From positions 1,009,001 through 1,073,000 of the forward strand of contig NZ_CP029552.1 of NCBI RefSeq assembly GCF_003173775.1: a stretch of 64,000 nt of DNA. The letters are read 5' to 3'. The notes beneath the pieces are model-generated. The model was given only the letters and a program-made list of their open reading frames with translations. It did no database searches and had not been told where the DNA came from. This document shows positions 1 through 9,370 of the stretch, piece after piece. Origin of the DNA: Methylobacterium sp. 17Sr1-1 (GTDB lineage: Bacteria; Pseudomonadota; Alphaproteobacteria; Rhizobiales; Beijerinckiaceae). Position 1 is the first letter of the stretch. Every line of letters starts with the position of its first letter. Made by a program: the position numbers and the translations under genes.

Positions 1-1739
1 GGATCGTCGTGCAGACCGGGCAGCCCCTCGTCTTGGAAAACGTCCAGGAGAGCATCGCGCCCCGCTACGACGTAGCACGGCAGGCCGGCATCGACGCCTT
101 TGCGGGCTACCCCATTCAGAGCCACGGTCGGACCGTGGGCGTCATCTCGTTCTGCGCCTCGGACGAGGCGGTTTTCGATGCGGAGGCTCTGGCCTTCTTC
201 GGCACCATGGCCCGCTTCCTCTCCGTGGTCCGCGAGCGCCTGGACGACGAGAAGGCGATGCACGGGAGCGAGGAACGGTACCGGGCGCTCCTCGCTACCG
301 CGGGTTCCTCAATCTACCGCATGAGCGCGGACTGGAAGCGCGTACTCGATCTCGACGGCGAGGTGCATCTCCAATCCCCCGAACCCGACATGGATTGGCT
401 GGAGCGCTACAACGAGCCCGCCGACCGCCCGGGAATCATGGCCGCCGTCGAGGACGCGATCCGGCGACAAGGCCCGTTCGAGCACGAGCACCGCGTGCGC
501 CGCGCCGATGGCAGCATCGGCTGGGTTTTGTCCCGCGCCGTCCCAATCCTCGACCAGCACGGCACGCTCGTCGAGTGGTTCGGCTCCGTGACCGACATCA
601 CTGAGCGGCGCGAGGCCCAGGAGGCGCTACGCGAGAGCGAGGCGCAGGCCCGTGCCGCGGCCGTCCGCCGGAAAGCGCTGATCGACTTGGGCGACCACCT
701 GCGGGATGCCAAGACGGACCGCGAGATGAGCCTGAAGGCGGCCGAGATCGTGGGCCAAACCCTCGGCGGCAACCGCGCCGGCTACGGGGAGCTGGACCCT
801 ACCGTGACCTTCGTCACGATACGACAAGACAATGCCTCACCGGGAGAGGTCAGTGTCGTCGGTAATCACAGCTTCGCGAATTACGGCGACGTCGGCCCCG
901 AAATCGCGCGCGGCGAGCCGGTCATCGTCTATGACGTCGCGGCGGATCCTCGAACCGTCACCAAGGTCGACACGTTCGCCGCCATCAACCTCAAGGCGAT
1001 GCTCAATGTCCCGGTACAGGAACGCGGTCGCACGGTAGGACTGATCTTCGTCCACAGCCCGGTCGAGCGCGCCTGGACCCAGGAAGAGGTGGCCTTCGCG
1101 CGCAACGTGGCCGACCGGGTGCAGGTCGGTATCGCGCGGCTACGGGCCGAGGAGCAGCAGGTGATACTGAACGGCGAGCTGTCGCATCGGCTCAAGAACA
1201 CGCTCGCCATGGTCCAGGGGATCGCGAGCCAGACGCTGCGGTCCGTTCCGGACCAGGCACCGGTCCAGGCGTTCACCGAGCGCCTGATCGCCCTGTCCCA
1301 AGCGCACGACGTCCTCATGCAGGACAGTTGGGCGGAGGCGCCGATCCGGTCCGTCGTGGACAAGGTCCTGGCTCTCCAGACATCCCTCGATCGTTTCCGG
1401 ATCGAGGGGCCGAGCCTCGCGCTGTCACCGCAGGCGACGCTGTCCCTATCGCTCCTCCTACACGAGTTGACCACCAACGCCGTCAAGTACGGGGCGCTCT
1501 CCGTAGAAGGCGGCATAGTGCACGTTGCATGGCGCATCGAGGAGGGCGTCGACAGGTCGGTGGTGCTGACGTGGAAGGAGCGCGGCGGTCCGCCAGCCAC
1601 GGCGCCGACGCGGCGCGGTTTCGGGGCCCGCCTCATCCAAGTCGGTCTGGTCGGCACGCGCGACACGCGCCTGAGTTACAGCGCCACGGGCCTGGACGCA
1701 GAGTTCCGCGCACCCATCTCCCAAGTGGTGGCATCGTGA
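1..1739 (+). CDS. HWE-family sensor histidine kinase, GAF-PAS-GAF, 5' end outside the window
   Basis: The frame is open to the left edge, so the N-terminus is missing; the visible part is about 576 residues. Domains in order are the end of a GAF domain (about 1-80), a PAS domain with PAC-type ending around 90-205, a second GAF domain (about 220-380), then an HWE kinase core. The phospho-acceptor His is at about visible residue 393 in GELSHRLKNT, and the N-box reads LLHELTTNAVKYGALS, followed by a RGFGARLI G-box. HWE kinases usually act in light, stress or general stress signalling in alphaproteobacteria and phosphorylate separate response regulators. No membrane segment is visible, so it is probably cytosolic. 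A response regulator gene starts 34 bp downstream and is a likely partner or operon mate. The stimulus cannot be read from the sequence. Confidence 0.88.
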   Translation, partial: IVVQTGQPLVLENVQESIAPRYDVARQAGIDAFAGYPIQSHGRTVGVISFCASDEAVFDAEALAFFGTMARFLSVVRERLDDEKAMHGSEERYRALLATAGSSIYRMSADWKRVLDLDGEVHLQSPEPDMDWLERYNEPADRPGIMAAVEDAIRRQGPFEHEHRVRRADGSIGWVLSRAVPILDQHGTLVEWFGSVTDITERREAQEALRESEAQARAAAVRRKALIDLGDHLRDAKTDREMSLKAAEIVGQTLGGNRAGYGELDPTVTFVTIRQDNASPGEVSVVGNHSFANYGDVGPEIARGEPVIVYDVAADPRTVTKVDTFAAINLKAMLNVPVQERGRTVGLIFVHSPVERAWTQEEVAFARNVADRVQVGIARLRAEEQQVILNGELSHRLKNTLAMVQGIASQTLRSVPDQAPVQAFTERLIALSQAHDVLMQDSWAEAPIRSVVDKVLALQTSLDRFRIEGPSLALSPQATLSLSLLLHELTTNAVKYGALSVEGGIVHVAWRIEEGVDRSVVLTWKERGGPPATAPTRRGFGARLIQVGLVGTRDTRLSYSATGLDAEFRAPISQVVAS

Positions 1740-1773
1740 TCGGGGCAGACGCAGGTCCTCGAAGGAGGACATC

Positions 1774-2154
1774 GTGACTTCGACGACAGGACGCCGGGCC
1801 ATCGTTCTCCTTATCGAGAACGAGCCGGTCCAGATGATGGCGTTGTCCGACCTCATCGAGGAGGCGGGATGCGACGTCGTCGAGGCGACGACCGCCGAAA
1901 AGGCCATTCAGATCCTCGAACGACGCACCGATATCAGGGTCGTGGTTGCCGACCTCGACGTGCGCGGGTCGGTGATGGGGTTGCAGTTGGCGACGATGAT
2001 CCGCGACCGCTGGCCGCCGATCGAGTTGATCCTGACGGGATCGGTCAAGCCAGACCTGTCGCGCATCCCAGCGCGGGGCGTCTTTCATGACAAGCCCTTC
2101 GACCAGCGCAAGGTCGTCCAGAGCATTCAATCTTTCGTGTCGACAAGCCCGTAA
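1774..2154 (+). CDS. Single-domain response regulator (CheY/FixJ-receiver type)
   Basis: This 126-residue protein is a lone receiver domain without an output domain. The start is a GTG at 1774, supported by a strong AAGGAGGA ribosome site at 1762-1769. The acidic pocket is IENE near residues 14-17, the expected phospho-acceptor is Asp60 in VVADLDV, and the conserved Lys is in FHDKPF near the C-terminus. It lies just behind the HWE kinase and is probably co-transcribed with it. Single-domain receivers of this kind act as phosphate sinks or relay partners for HWE kinases. The pattern around the acceptor (DLDVRG in place of the usual DxxMPG) is slightly unusual but keeps the key Asp. An ISL3-type transposase remnant begins directly after its stop codon. 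Confidence 0.88.
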   Translation: MTSTTGRRAIVLLIENEPVQMMALSDLIEEAGCDVVEATTAEKAIQILERRTDIRVVVADLDVRGSVMGLQLATMIRDRWPPIELILTGSVKPDLSRIPARGVFHDKPFDQRKVVQSIQSFVSTSP

Positions 2155-2476
2155 GCTGCGCCTCGCCAAGCCGCCGCGTGCGCTGGGCGTGCGGTGCGAG
2201 GAGGTCCGTAGGCGTCTCCGCGAAGGTGCGGCGTCGGCAGGTCGGATTGCGGCAGTAGAACCGCCGCACCTCGATGCGGAGCCTGGTCTGCGATGTTGAC
2301 AGCGGCAGATCGGAGGGATGGCGGTGGTAGCGGCTATGGACGGACCGGCTCGCATGCCCGCACTCTGGGCAGCAGCCTGTGGCTGCGTCCAGTCGCACCG
2401 GGACGACGAGGTGATCGTCGTATCGTTCGACGAGATGCGCAACGCGGCACTCGGGGATGGCGAAGGGAATGTTCAT
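2155..2476 (-). pseudogene. ISL3-family transposase, N-terminal remnant
   Basis: Reading leftwards from an ATG at 2474-2476 (GGGAAGGC ribosome site just upstream), the frame gives a zinc-finger N-terminus with CPECG and a CRNPTCRRRTF motif, typical of ISL3/IS1096 transposases. The homology stops after about 105 residues near 2155, directly behind the response regulator stop. The helix-turn-helix and DDE domains are absent, so the element is dead. The open frame runs on into the response regulator gene, but that part is antisense and not transposase-like. Confidence 0.75.
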
Positions 2477-2780
2477 GCCTTCCCACGATGGGGAGGGCGG
2501 ATCAGACCATCATCGGTCCGAGGCGATCCACCGCCATCCACGCAAAGTGAGCAAGAACCCGTTTTACTGACACCTGGTACGCGGGGTTTTGGACCTGAGT
2601 TATGCGCTTGACCGACCGTTGGACCCCGCCAGCATCCGGCGTACCCACGACTGGTGAGTTTTGAGCATCATGGCTACAAGCCTGTTGCGGGCAACCTAAA
2701 GCCAAGCTTGGCTGGAACAGCCCAAAGCATCGTCAATTGCGTTGTGTGTGCACCGAGTTAGCCTCAAGGAAGAAATTGGT
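2477..2780. other. Non-coding stretch: outer end of the ISL3 remnant and leader of the LOV hybrid kinase
   Basis: About 300 bp without a convincing gene. The first part (to roughly 2570) looks like the outer end of the dead ISL3 element. The remainder should hold the promoter of the LOV hybrid kinase, but I see no clear -35/-10 pair. A purine-rich AAGGAAGA at 2766-2773 is the likely ribosome site of the next gene. Confidence 0.45.
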
Positions 2781-5700
2781 TTGCCCAATCAAGATTTAGA
2801 CGCGCTTACGCGGGAAGAGCTGAAGGCAGAGGTTCTGCGCCTCCAGGCACTCCAAGAGCAGAACTCGCCCACCGCGTTCGGCCGCCCGATCCAATCTACC
2901 CCGGTTGGTCATGACGAGCTGCTTTCGGCGATCGAAAAAACCCGCATGCCGATGATCCTGACCGATCCCCGGCAACCTGATGATCCGATTATTTTTGCCA
3001 ATCGCGCTTTTCAACAACTCTCCGGTTACAGCTCAGAAGAACTTTTAGGTCGCAACTGCCGCTTCCTTCAGGGGCCAGACACCAACCCTGCAGATGTACG
3101 AGCCATCCGTGACGCCCTCAAAGCCAAACGCGATCTTGCGATCGATATTCTAAATTATCGTAAGGACGGTTCCCCATTTCTCAACGAGCTATATATCAGT
3201 CCGGTCTGCGATGCGGATGGAGAGCTGCTCTATCACTTTGGCAGCCAAGTCGATGTGACCGGCTACCGCAAGGATCGGCGAACGCTGGAAGAAAGCGAGC
3301 GTCGTAAGCGTTCTGTGTTCGACAGTGTGCTCGACTTCGCCATCGTGGTTACCGACCGCGATGGGATTGTCACCGACTGGAACAGCGGTGCCGCGCACGT
3401 GATGGGCTGGACCGCAGAGGAGATGTGCGGTCAGGATGCCTCACGTTTCTTTACGCCCGAGGATAACGCGAACGGGCGGCCCGCCTACGAGATGACCACT
3501 GCTTTGCGTGAGGGGCGTGCCCCGGACGAGCGGTGGCACGTGCGTAAGGGCGATGAGCGGTTTTGGGCCTCCGGCGAGATGATGCCGCTGCGCGACGAAA
3601 CCGATGCGCACATCGGGTTCGTCAAGATCATGCGCGACCGCACGGCCGAGCACCTGGCCGGAGAGGCGCTGCAACGGGAGGAACGGCACCGCCAGGCATT
3701 GCTTGAACTCAGCAACCAGCTAACCGAGCACGACGGCGACGCCGCCAGCCTGGCCGACATAGCAACCAGCCTCCTCGGTCGAACCCTTGGCGTGCAGCTT
3801 GTTGGCTACGGTTTAGTAGACCCCGAGGCCGAAACCATCACCGTTGAACGCGACTGGACCAGCGGCGGCGCGCACCCCATCGCTGGCACGCACCGCTTTC
3901 GGGATTTCGGCACGTACATCGAGGACATCAAGCGCCGCGAGACAGTCGTTGTCACGGATGCTCGCCTCGATCCGCGCACGAGCGCCTATGCAGAGGCGCT
4001 GGAGGCGATCAGCGCACGGGCGCTCGTCAACACGCCCGTGTTCGAGCACGGCCGTTTTGTTTCGCTCCTGTTTGTCTGCAGCGCTGAGCCGCGTGAGTGG
4101 CTTGAAGACGAGCTGATCTTCATCCGCGAGGTGGCGACACGGACCCGCGCGGCCATTGCGCGGAGACAGGCAGAAACCGCCTTGCGTGCGAGTGAGGAGG
4201 AACTGCGGCTGGTTGCCGACGCCCTCCCGGTCCTCGTGGCGTTCATCGACCGCACGCTGACCTACCGGTTTGCCAATGCTGCCTACAAGACGTGGTTTGG
4301 GCAGGACCCGGAAACCGTGATGGGGCGGACCGTGGTCGATCTGGTCGGGGAAGACGGCCTGGCCGCGCGCCGCGCGGGGATCGGCCGGGCGTTGGCCGGA
4401 GAGACGGTCCAGATGGATCTAGACTGGCCCTGGTGGGACGGTCGGCGACGTATTGCCGATATCCGCTATACACCCCGGCGTGACGCGAGCGGCGCGGTCG
4501 ATGGCTTCTATGTCTTCGTGCAGGACGTGACCGCGCAGCGCGACGCGGCTGCGTTGCTGGCCGAGCGTGCCGACACCCTGGAACGCGAGGTCGCTGAACG
4601 CACCGTCGATCGCAATGCCCTCTGGATGCTCTCGTCCGACATCATGCTCCGCTGCACATTCGAGGGCGTGATGACTGCCGTGAACCCCGCCTGGACCGCA
4701 GTGCTGGGCTGGCGCGAGGATGAACTGCTCGGCCGCACCATCTTCGAGTTCATCCACCCCGACGACGTGGCGCACACGATTGAGGGTGCCAAGGCCTCGT
4801 CCGAGGGGCACGCGTACAGCCGCTTCGAGAACCGCTACCGCTGCAAGGATGGCAGCTACCGCTGGATCACTTGGTCAACCAGCCCCGCCGAGGGCATGAT
4901 CAACGCGGTCGGCCGCGATTTCACCGCTGACAAGAACCAGGCCGACGCCCTCGCGCAGACGGAAGACGCTCTGCGCCAGTCGCAGAAGATGGAGGCGGTC
5001 GGCCAGCTGACCGGCGGCGTCGCGCACGACTTCAACAACCTGCTGACGATTATCCGCTCATCGGTCGACTTCCTGCGCCGTCCGGACTTGCCAGAGGAAC
5101 GGCGCAGACGCTATATGGATGCGGTCTCTGAAACGGTAGACCGCGCAGCCAAGCTGACCGGACAGCTACTTGCGTTCGCCCGGCGGCAGGCCCTTAAGCC
5201 GGAAACCCTCAATGTTGGCGAGCGACTGCGGGCAATCGGCGATATGCTCGACACCGTGACCGGTGCACGCGTGCGGGTGGCGATCGATTTGCCCGGAACA
5301 CCCTGCTTCATCAAGGCCGACCTCAGCCAGTTTGAGACCGCGCTGGTCAATATGGCGGTCAACGCCCGGGACGCGATGGAGGGTGAGGGTACCCTGACCA
5401 TGCGCCTGAGTTGCGGTGGCTCGATGCCCCCCATCCGGGGTCACGGTGGCGGCCCTGGACCGTTCGCTAAGATCGAGCTGCGTGATACCGGCAGCGGGAT
5501 CGCTGAGGCGGACCTGGCACGGATCTTCGAGCCGTTCTTCACGACCAAAGAGGTCGGCAAAGGGACCGGCCTCGGCCTGTCGCAGGTGTTCGGGTTCGCC
5601 AAGCAATCCGGCGGCGATGTAGACGTGCACAGCGTCGTGGGTGAGGGGACCACGTTCACCCTGTACCTGCCTGAGGTTGAACCGAAGGCTCCGCCAGCGT

Positions 5701-6107
5701 CCAACGATGATGCGAGCGGACCGGTACCAGGGGGCGTGGGCCTCAAGGTGCTAGTGGTCGAAGACAACATTGAGGTCGGCAAGTTCGCCACGCAGATCCT
5801 CGAGGATCTAGGCTACCGGCCGGAGTGGGTCGCCAACGCCGAAATCGCGCTCGATCGTCTCGGCGCGGAGGGCGACGGGTTCGACGCGGTGTTCTCGGAC
5901 GTGGTGATGCCGGGGATGGGTGGGATCGCCTTGGCGCAGGAGTTGCGCCGTCGCTTGCCCAGGCTGCCGGTCGTGCTGGCTTCGGGCTACAGCCATGTGT
6001 TGGCCGAGAACGGTGATCATGGCTTCGAGCTGCTGCACAAGCCGTATTCCGCTGACCAGCTCTCCCGCGTGCTGCGCCGGGTCAACCACGCCAGGCGAGG
6101 GCGCTAA
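2781..6107 (+). CDS. LOV-domain hybrid histidine kinase (LOV-PAS-GAF-PAS-PAS-HisKA-HATPase-REC)
   Basis: I chose the TTG at 2781 because AAGGAAGA lies at 2766-2773; an upstream in-frame TTG at 2742 has no such site. The first domain is a LOV domain: GRNCRFLQG contains the Cys that forms the flavin adduct in blue-light receptors (TGC at 3057-3059). Then follow a PAS, a GAF and two PAS domains, a HisKA dimerisation helix with His in GGVAHDFNN (CAC at 5025-5027), a HATPase with [11 protein letters not shown] and GTGLGLSQ, and a receiver with Asp in FSDVVMPG (GAC at 5898-5900). The protein has about 1108 residues and no membrane segments. It probably senses blue light plus other cues and passes phosphate from His to its own receiver. 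The kinase core is the classic HisKA type, unlike the HWE kinases around it. A lone receiver gene lies downstream on the other strand. Confidence 0.93.
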   Translation: MPNQDLDALTREELKAEVLRLQALQEQNSPTAFGRPIQSTPVGHDELLSAIEKTRMPMILTDPRQPDDPIIFANRAFQQLSGYSSEELLGRNCRFLQGPDTNPADVRAIRDALKAKRDLAIDILNYRKDGSPFLNELYISPVCDADGELLYHFGSQVDVTGYRKDRRTLEESERRKRSVFDSVLDFAIVVTDRDGIVTDWNSGAAHVMGWTAEEMCGQDASRFFTPEDNANGRPAYEMTTALREGRAPDERWHVRKGDERFWASGEMMPLRDETDAHIGFVKIMRDRTAEHLAGEALQREERHRQALLELSNQLTEHDGDAASLADIATSLLGRTLGVQLVGYGLVDPEAETITVERDWTSGGAHPIAGTHRFRDFGTYIEDIKRRETVVVTDARLDPRTSAYAEALEAISARALVNTPVFEHGRFVSLLFVCSAEPREWLEDELIFIREVATRTRAAIARRQAETALRASEEELRLVADALPVLVAFIDRTLTYRFANAAYKTWFGQDPETVMGRTVVDLVGEDGLAARRAGIGRALAGETVQMDLDWPWWDGRRRIADIRYTPRRDASGAVDGFYVFVQDVTAQRDAAALLAERADTLEREVAERTVDRNALWMLSSDIMLRCTFEGVMTAVNPAWTAVLGWREDELLGRTIFEFIHPDDVAHTIEGAKASSEGHAYSRFENRYRCKDGSYRWITWSTSPAEGMINAVGRDFTADKNQADALAQTEDALRQSQKMEAVGQLTGGVAHDFNNLLTIIRSSVDFLRRPDLPEERRRRYMDAVSETVDRAAKLTGQLLAFARRQALKPETLNVGERLRAIGDMLDTVTGARVRVAIDLPGTPCFIKADLSQFETALVNMAVNARDAMEGEGTLTMRLSCGGSMPPIRGHGGGPGPFAKIELRDTGSGIAEADLARIFEPFFTTKEVGKGTGLGLSQVFGFAKQSGGDVDVHSVVGEGTTFTLYLPEVEPKAPPASNDDASGPVPGGVGLKVLVVEDNIEVGKFATQILEDLGYRPEWVANAEIALDRLGAEGDGFDAVFSDVVMPGMGGIALAQELRRRLPRLPVVLASGYSHVLAENGDHGFELLHKPYSADQLSRVLRRVNHARRGR

Positions 6108-6340
6108 TCGCTGCCCTCGGTGGCTTCGTGGTCGGCGATTGCGAGAGCTGCCAGGTTGCCACGTAGCTCGAGGCCTTTGACCCGGCGGGCACGGCTTGTG
6201 GCCCGGATGGTCTCTGCCGTTGCATGGTGGCCGTCGACATCCATCCGGTGGGCAAACTCAGCCAGTTCTTGGGCCGTGCCCTCATGCTCGATGATCTCGG
6301 CAATTATCGCATCCACAAGACGTCTGCGTGCGTCGATCAT
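6104..6340 (-). CDS. Small conserved-looking hypothetical protein, 78 aa
   Basis: The frame runs from an ATG at 6338-6340 to a stop that overlaps the end of the LOV hybrid kinase tail to tail. The product is charged and probably helical (MIDARRRLVDAIIAEI, later LAEFAHRMDVDGHHAT), with no signal peptide or membrane segment. It sits between the kinase and the response regulator at 6472-6885 and reads in the same direction as the regulator. I do not recognise a family. Codon use and amino-acid balance look like a real gene rather than a shadow, but I cannot confirm this. Confidence 0.5.
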   Translation of the reverse strand: MIDARRRLVDAIIAEIIEHEGTAQELAEFAHRMDVDGHHATAETIRATSRARRVKGLELRGNLAALAIADHEATEGSD

Positions 6341-6471
6341 CCATCGCCGCCTAAAATGCTGGTCACGCGTAAATCGCGAACATTTGACCAGGGCGCAAGG
6401 CAAAGCCTGCTGCGCCTGGCTCTGGCCGGTCCTGCACGGCGTGCAGAACCAGCGAAGGCCAAGCCTAAGGG

Positions 6472-6885
6472 TTAGGCTCTGAGCGGTTCGGGCTTATGCT
6501 CGACCGGAACCACCTGCTTAAGGTGATGAAAGACCACCTCGGCACTGAACGGCTTACCAACGAACCGAGCACCCTCCGGCATATCATCTGGACCCGGCTG
6601 GGCGCGGCCGGAGGCGACGACGATCGAGATGTGCGGCCAATGCGCTGCGGTATGGCGGGCCAGCGCGAACCCATCCAGCGCACCGGGCATCTGCACATCC
6701 GTGAACAGCAGCACGATCGCGGGGTGGTGCTGGTGGAGGACGTTTAACGCCTCCTCGACGTGGGACGCCTCGAGGGTCTGAAACCCAGCGTCTGCCAGCA
6801 TCTCGGCAGCGTTCATGCGGATCAGGGGGTCGTCATCGACCACCAAGGCACAGGGAGAAGTGTGGGAGTCGACGTTTTTCATCAC
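6472..6885 (-). CDS. Single-domain response regulator near the LOV hybrid kinase
   Basis: This 137-residue lone receiver has the acidic pocket VVDDD (residues 15-19), acceptor Asp63 in LLFTDVQMPG and Lys111 in FVGKPFS. It starts at GTG ATG at 6880-6885. It is a clear paralogue of the receiver at 16349-16762, sharing LEDAGFQTLEAS-like and SIVVASGRA segments, and that second copy lies next to the other LOV kinase of the window. This repeated pairing suggests that each lone receiver is the output or phosphate sink of the neighbouring LOV kinase, or of an HWE kinase. No output domain is present. Confidence 0.88.
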   Translation of the reverse strand: MMKNVDSHTSPCALVVDDDPLIRMNAAEMLADAGFQTLEASHVEEALNVLHQHHPAIVLLFTDVQMPGALDGFALARHTAAHWPHISIVVASGRAQPGPDDMPEGARFVGKPFSAEVVFHHLKQVVPVEHKPEPLRA

Positions 6886-7202
6886 AGGTTAATCCCGCGA
6901 GCGGCGGAAAAGTTCGCCCAGTCGGTGCCACGCACGGGTTGCCCTGCGCGGGGTCGTCAAAAAAGAGAGGCCACTCCCGAACGAGCGGCCCGAAGTCTAG
7001 GGAGGAAACGCCCATAAGGGCTGCATAACCGTGATCCCGTCGCGGCGATGCAAGGCTTTCATCCACGCTCTGCTGCACCGCACAATGCGGCTACTGGCCA
7101 AAGCAATTATGCAAGGCGCTCATGGTTGGTTACGCCATCGACCCCCGAGATGCAGCGGCTTATGCCCCAGGGAAGGCACTCAGCGATCGCCACTGAGCCG
7201 CT
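6886..7202. other. Non-coding stretch upstream of the response regulator
   Basis: About 315 bp with no gene I can support. It should contain the promoter of the minus-strand response regulator at its left side. The open frames seen here have no family features, and I see no clear hairpin or promoter. Confidence 0.4.
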
Positions 7203-7376
7203 TCAGTCCTGCGGAAACAGGATCGCGTCGTAGTCCTGCGCTCCGTTAAGGATGTGCAGCACCTCGATCACCGCAGCCCGCTCATCGACGCAGTAGAAAA
7301 TCAGGTAGTCCCGATGCGGGCGGCGGATGCCGGTGCCCCTGGTTCCATACGCCTCCCTTACGCGAATGGGCGCGGA
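7203..7376 (-). pseudogene. ParE/RelE-type toxin, C-terminal remnant
   Basis: Reading leftwards from about 7376, the frame encodes GIRRPHRDYLIFYCVDE followed by VIEVLHILNGAQDYDAILF and a TGA at 7203-7205. This is the typical C-terminal strand pair of ParE toxins (HRxYLIFYRV, then VxVLxILHGxQD). The N-terminal helices are not recognisable upstream in any frame, and no antitoxin gene is adjacent. I read it as the remains of a ParDE toxin-antitoxin pair. Confidence 0.65.
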
Positions 7377-7598
7377 GATTGTAGCGCAACCTGCGAAGCT
7401 TGAAGGCTCAGTGTCGGGCTTCGAGCAGCAGTCTGACGACCCGGACCGAACGTCCGTAACCGGCGCATGGCCGACTTGGAGGAATAGAAATTATTTCCCA
7501 ATAACAAACTCTGGCGATTCCGTTTAACGGAAAAGGACACTGCCTTGACATTGGCTGGCCACTCAACGGCCATCAAGCTCTTGAACGTCCTGGCAGGC
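7377..7598. other. Non-coding stretch with a perfect 15-bp palindrome
   Basis: No gene is supported here. The one clear structure is the palindrome TTCCGTTTAACGGAA at 7518-7532, repeated exactly at 28641-28655. It precedes the flagellin-derived repeat copy that follows. Confidence 0.4.
7518..7532. promoter_or_regulatory. Perfect palindrome TTCCGTTTAACGGAA, copy 1
   Basis: Fifteen bases, perfectly symmetrical around the central T, typical in size for a dimeric regulator's operator. The identical sequence appears at 28641-28655. I cannot name the binding protein. Confidence 0.4.
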
Positions 7599-7925
7599 CG
7601 TCGCTGTTTTTGGCGAGCCAGGCCGGCAAGGACATCCTTCAGCTGCTGCGCTGATCGACGTGGACGATAGCAGCAGAGCCTTCTGGGGCTTTGCTGCCGC
7701 CATGAGTGGCGAGCGCACGGAGATGTCGAGGGCTCGCAGCGAGCAGCATCACAAGGGGTCAGTTCACCCCATGCCCAGCGAAGGGTAGGGCGGTTAGCGC
7801 TCAAGCGCCAGGAGCGTCGTGCAGCGTGTTCGATGGCCTGCCAGATGCAAGGGCGCTGCTGCGTGGATCCGGCGGACCTCAGGCATTCTGAGCCCAGCAC
7901 GACACTTTCAGCTCTCGTGGGGCAG
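7599..7925 (+). repeat. Dispersed repeat copy A, with the 3' end of a lost flagellin gene
   Basis: The first part encodes ASQAGKDILQLLR and a stop, matching the C-terminus of the flagellin at 61844-63133 (ASQASQGILQLLR). Homology to the flagellin flank then continues through a block with CTGCCGCCATGAG, GCGCCAGGAGCGTCGT and CAGCGTGTTCGA, up to GAGCCCAGCACGACA. It is the degenerate tail of a second flagellin locus together with its downstream element. Copy B is at 13311-13510 and copy C at 63085-63393. Confidence 0.7.
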
Positions 7926-8109
7926 CTTTGCTAGGAGCGTGCCTCTTGGGCCTAGCCGGATATGGCCCCAATCGGACCCCCGATCCGCCGCCATCGAGAT
8001 ACCTGATGGAGTGGGGAGCAGTTCGCTGGTTGCGAGGGACCGTCCGATTTGGAGGTGGGAAGCAGAACCCGACTGCCCTGGACAAGGTGTCACCGAACTC
8101 GGCCGTAGG

Positions 8110-8931
8110 TTAGCTTGCTGAGGTCAGCGGCAGGCTCATTCCAGCCTGAGAAGGGAAGGTCTGAGTAGGAGCGACCACAATGCGGTTACGGCCGGCGGTC
8201 TTGGCGCGGTAGAGCGCCTGATCGGCCTCGACATACAGCGCCTGAAACGACTGGTTCGGTCTGCGTGTCGCAACCCCGGCCGAGATCGTGATCGATACGA
8301 TCGTCGAGCCGACATGGACCGCCGTCCGGGCTATCGTTTCCCGGAAGATGTCGAGCTGGCGAAGCAGGCTGTCCTTATCGCAGTCATTGGAGATCAACGC
8401 GAACTCTTCGCCTCCAAGACGGCCGATCCGACCGATCGCGCCGAGCTCGCGCTGCATGATGTCGGCAACGGCACGAATGACGTGATCGCCCACGAGATGG
8501 CCGTGCCGGTCGTTGACCGATTTGAAGTGATCGATATCGACGATCAGCAGTGCCATTAGCGTCGAACGATCCTCCACCCCTTCGAGCAGGGCTCGGCGGT
8601 TCAACAACCCGGTTAACGGGTCGGTCTGGCTAGCCTGAAAGAGAGTGAGATGCGCTTTGCCGATTGCGCGCGTGGCCGGTGCTGCAACGACGATTACGAC
8701 AAGAACGGTGATCACCCACGAACGGAAAGCAGATGGCCAGTCCTGAAAGAACACAAGCTGTTGAATGATATCAAGTGCGAGTGCAACGCTGATGCAGAAT
8801 GAAGTGGTCCGGATCGTATATATAACCAAAGATCTCGCTCCGTCGCGATGCGAATCTTCCGAAGCAGGTTGAATGTGAGAGGCATATCGAAACAACAAGG
8901 GCAGAGCGGTACGTGCATGCTGATCTAACAA
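8110..8931 (-). CDS. Membrane diguanylate cyclase (GGDEF)
   Basis: This 273-residue protein has two predicted membrane helices (about residues 40-62 and 70-90) and a C-terminal GGDEF domain beginning at TDPLTGLLNRRAL. The active-site motif is GGEEF in RLGGEEFALIS, a functional variant, and the DIDHFKSVND metal/substrate motif is intact. It therefore should make cyclic di-GMP from two GTP molecules at the inner membrane. The usual inhibitory RxxD site upstream of GGEEF is not present. No large sensor domain is visible, so the short membrane part may be the input. It is divergent from the GAF-EAL gene at 9371, which should degrade the same messenger. Confidence 0.9.
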   Translation of the reverse strand: MLDQHARTALPLLFRYASHIQPASEDSHRDGARSLVIYTIRTTSFCISVALALDIIQQLVFFQDWPSAFRSWVITVLVVIVVAAPATRAIGKAHLTLFQASQTDPLTGLLNRRALLEGVEDRSTLMALLIVDIDHFKSVNDRHGHLVGDHVIRAVADIMQRELGAIGRIGRLGGEEFALISNDCDKDSLLRQLDIFRETIARTAVHVGSTIVSITISAGVATRRPNQSFQALYVEADQALYRAKTAGRNRIVVAPTQTFPSQAGMSLPLTSAS

Positions 8932-9370
8932 GGCCGTTTAAAGCGAAGCATAAGATTTAGCGTGAAGGAGATATAAATCTCCGGTCCTCAAGGATCGTTT
9001 GGCCGCCGCAGCGATACAAGGTGCTCGTGGCTGGGCTGTGCCGCCGCCCTGTCCCCAATCCAGTGCGTCGACACGGTACCGTGAATAGGCCAGGGATTGC
9101 GCGAGGCCTGCACGGCGCAATTGCACCGGGGTAGCGGACGCGTGGTATCTCGGGTCACCGCCAAGGCTATTCGTTCGTGCCTTCGAGGAGCAGGCTTAGA
9201 TTTTGCCCGTTCATTATTCGCTGACGATATCTTGAGATCCGGTTGCGATTGCCACCACCTGGGCAGGGACTGGTAAGGTCTAACGGGGCAGGTGAGGGCC
9301 CGCGAGTTGAGGCCTGGAGTGAGCGGAGCACTGCCCACTGCTTCTCCTCGCGGAGGATAGCGGTCGCCCG
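8932..9370. other. Divergent intergenic region between the cyclase and the GAF-EAL gene
   Basis: About 440 bp with no supported gene. It must hold the promoters for both divergent c-di-GMP genes. The clearest element is the perfect hairpin GGAGAT-ATAA-ATCTCC at 8967-8982, which reads the same on both strands and could be an operator or a leader structure. I see no certain sigma-factor boxes. Confidence 0.4.

Noticed and set aside
7358..7900. A 180-codon minus-strand open frame
   Set aside because: It runs antisense through the flagellin-derived repeat and part of the ParE remnant in a different frame, with Arg/Ser/Pro-rich composition typical of shadows in GC-rich DNA.
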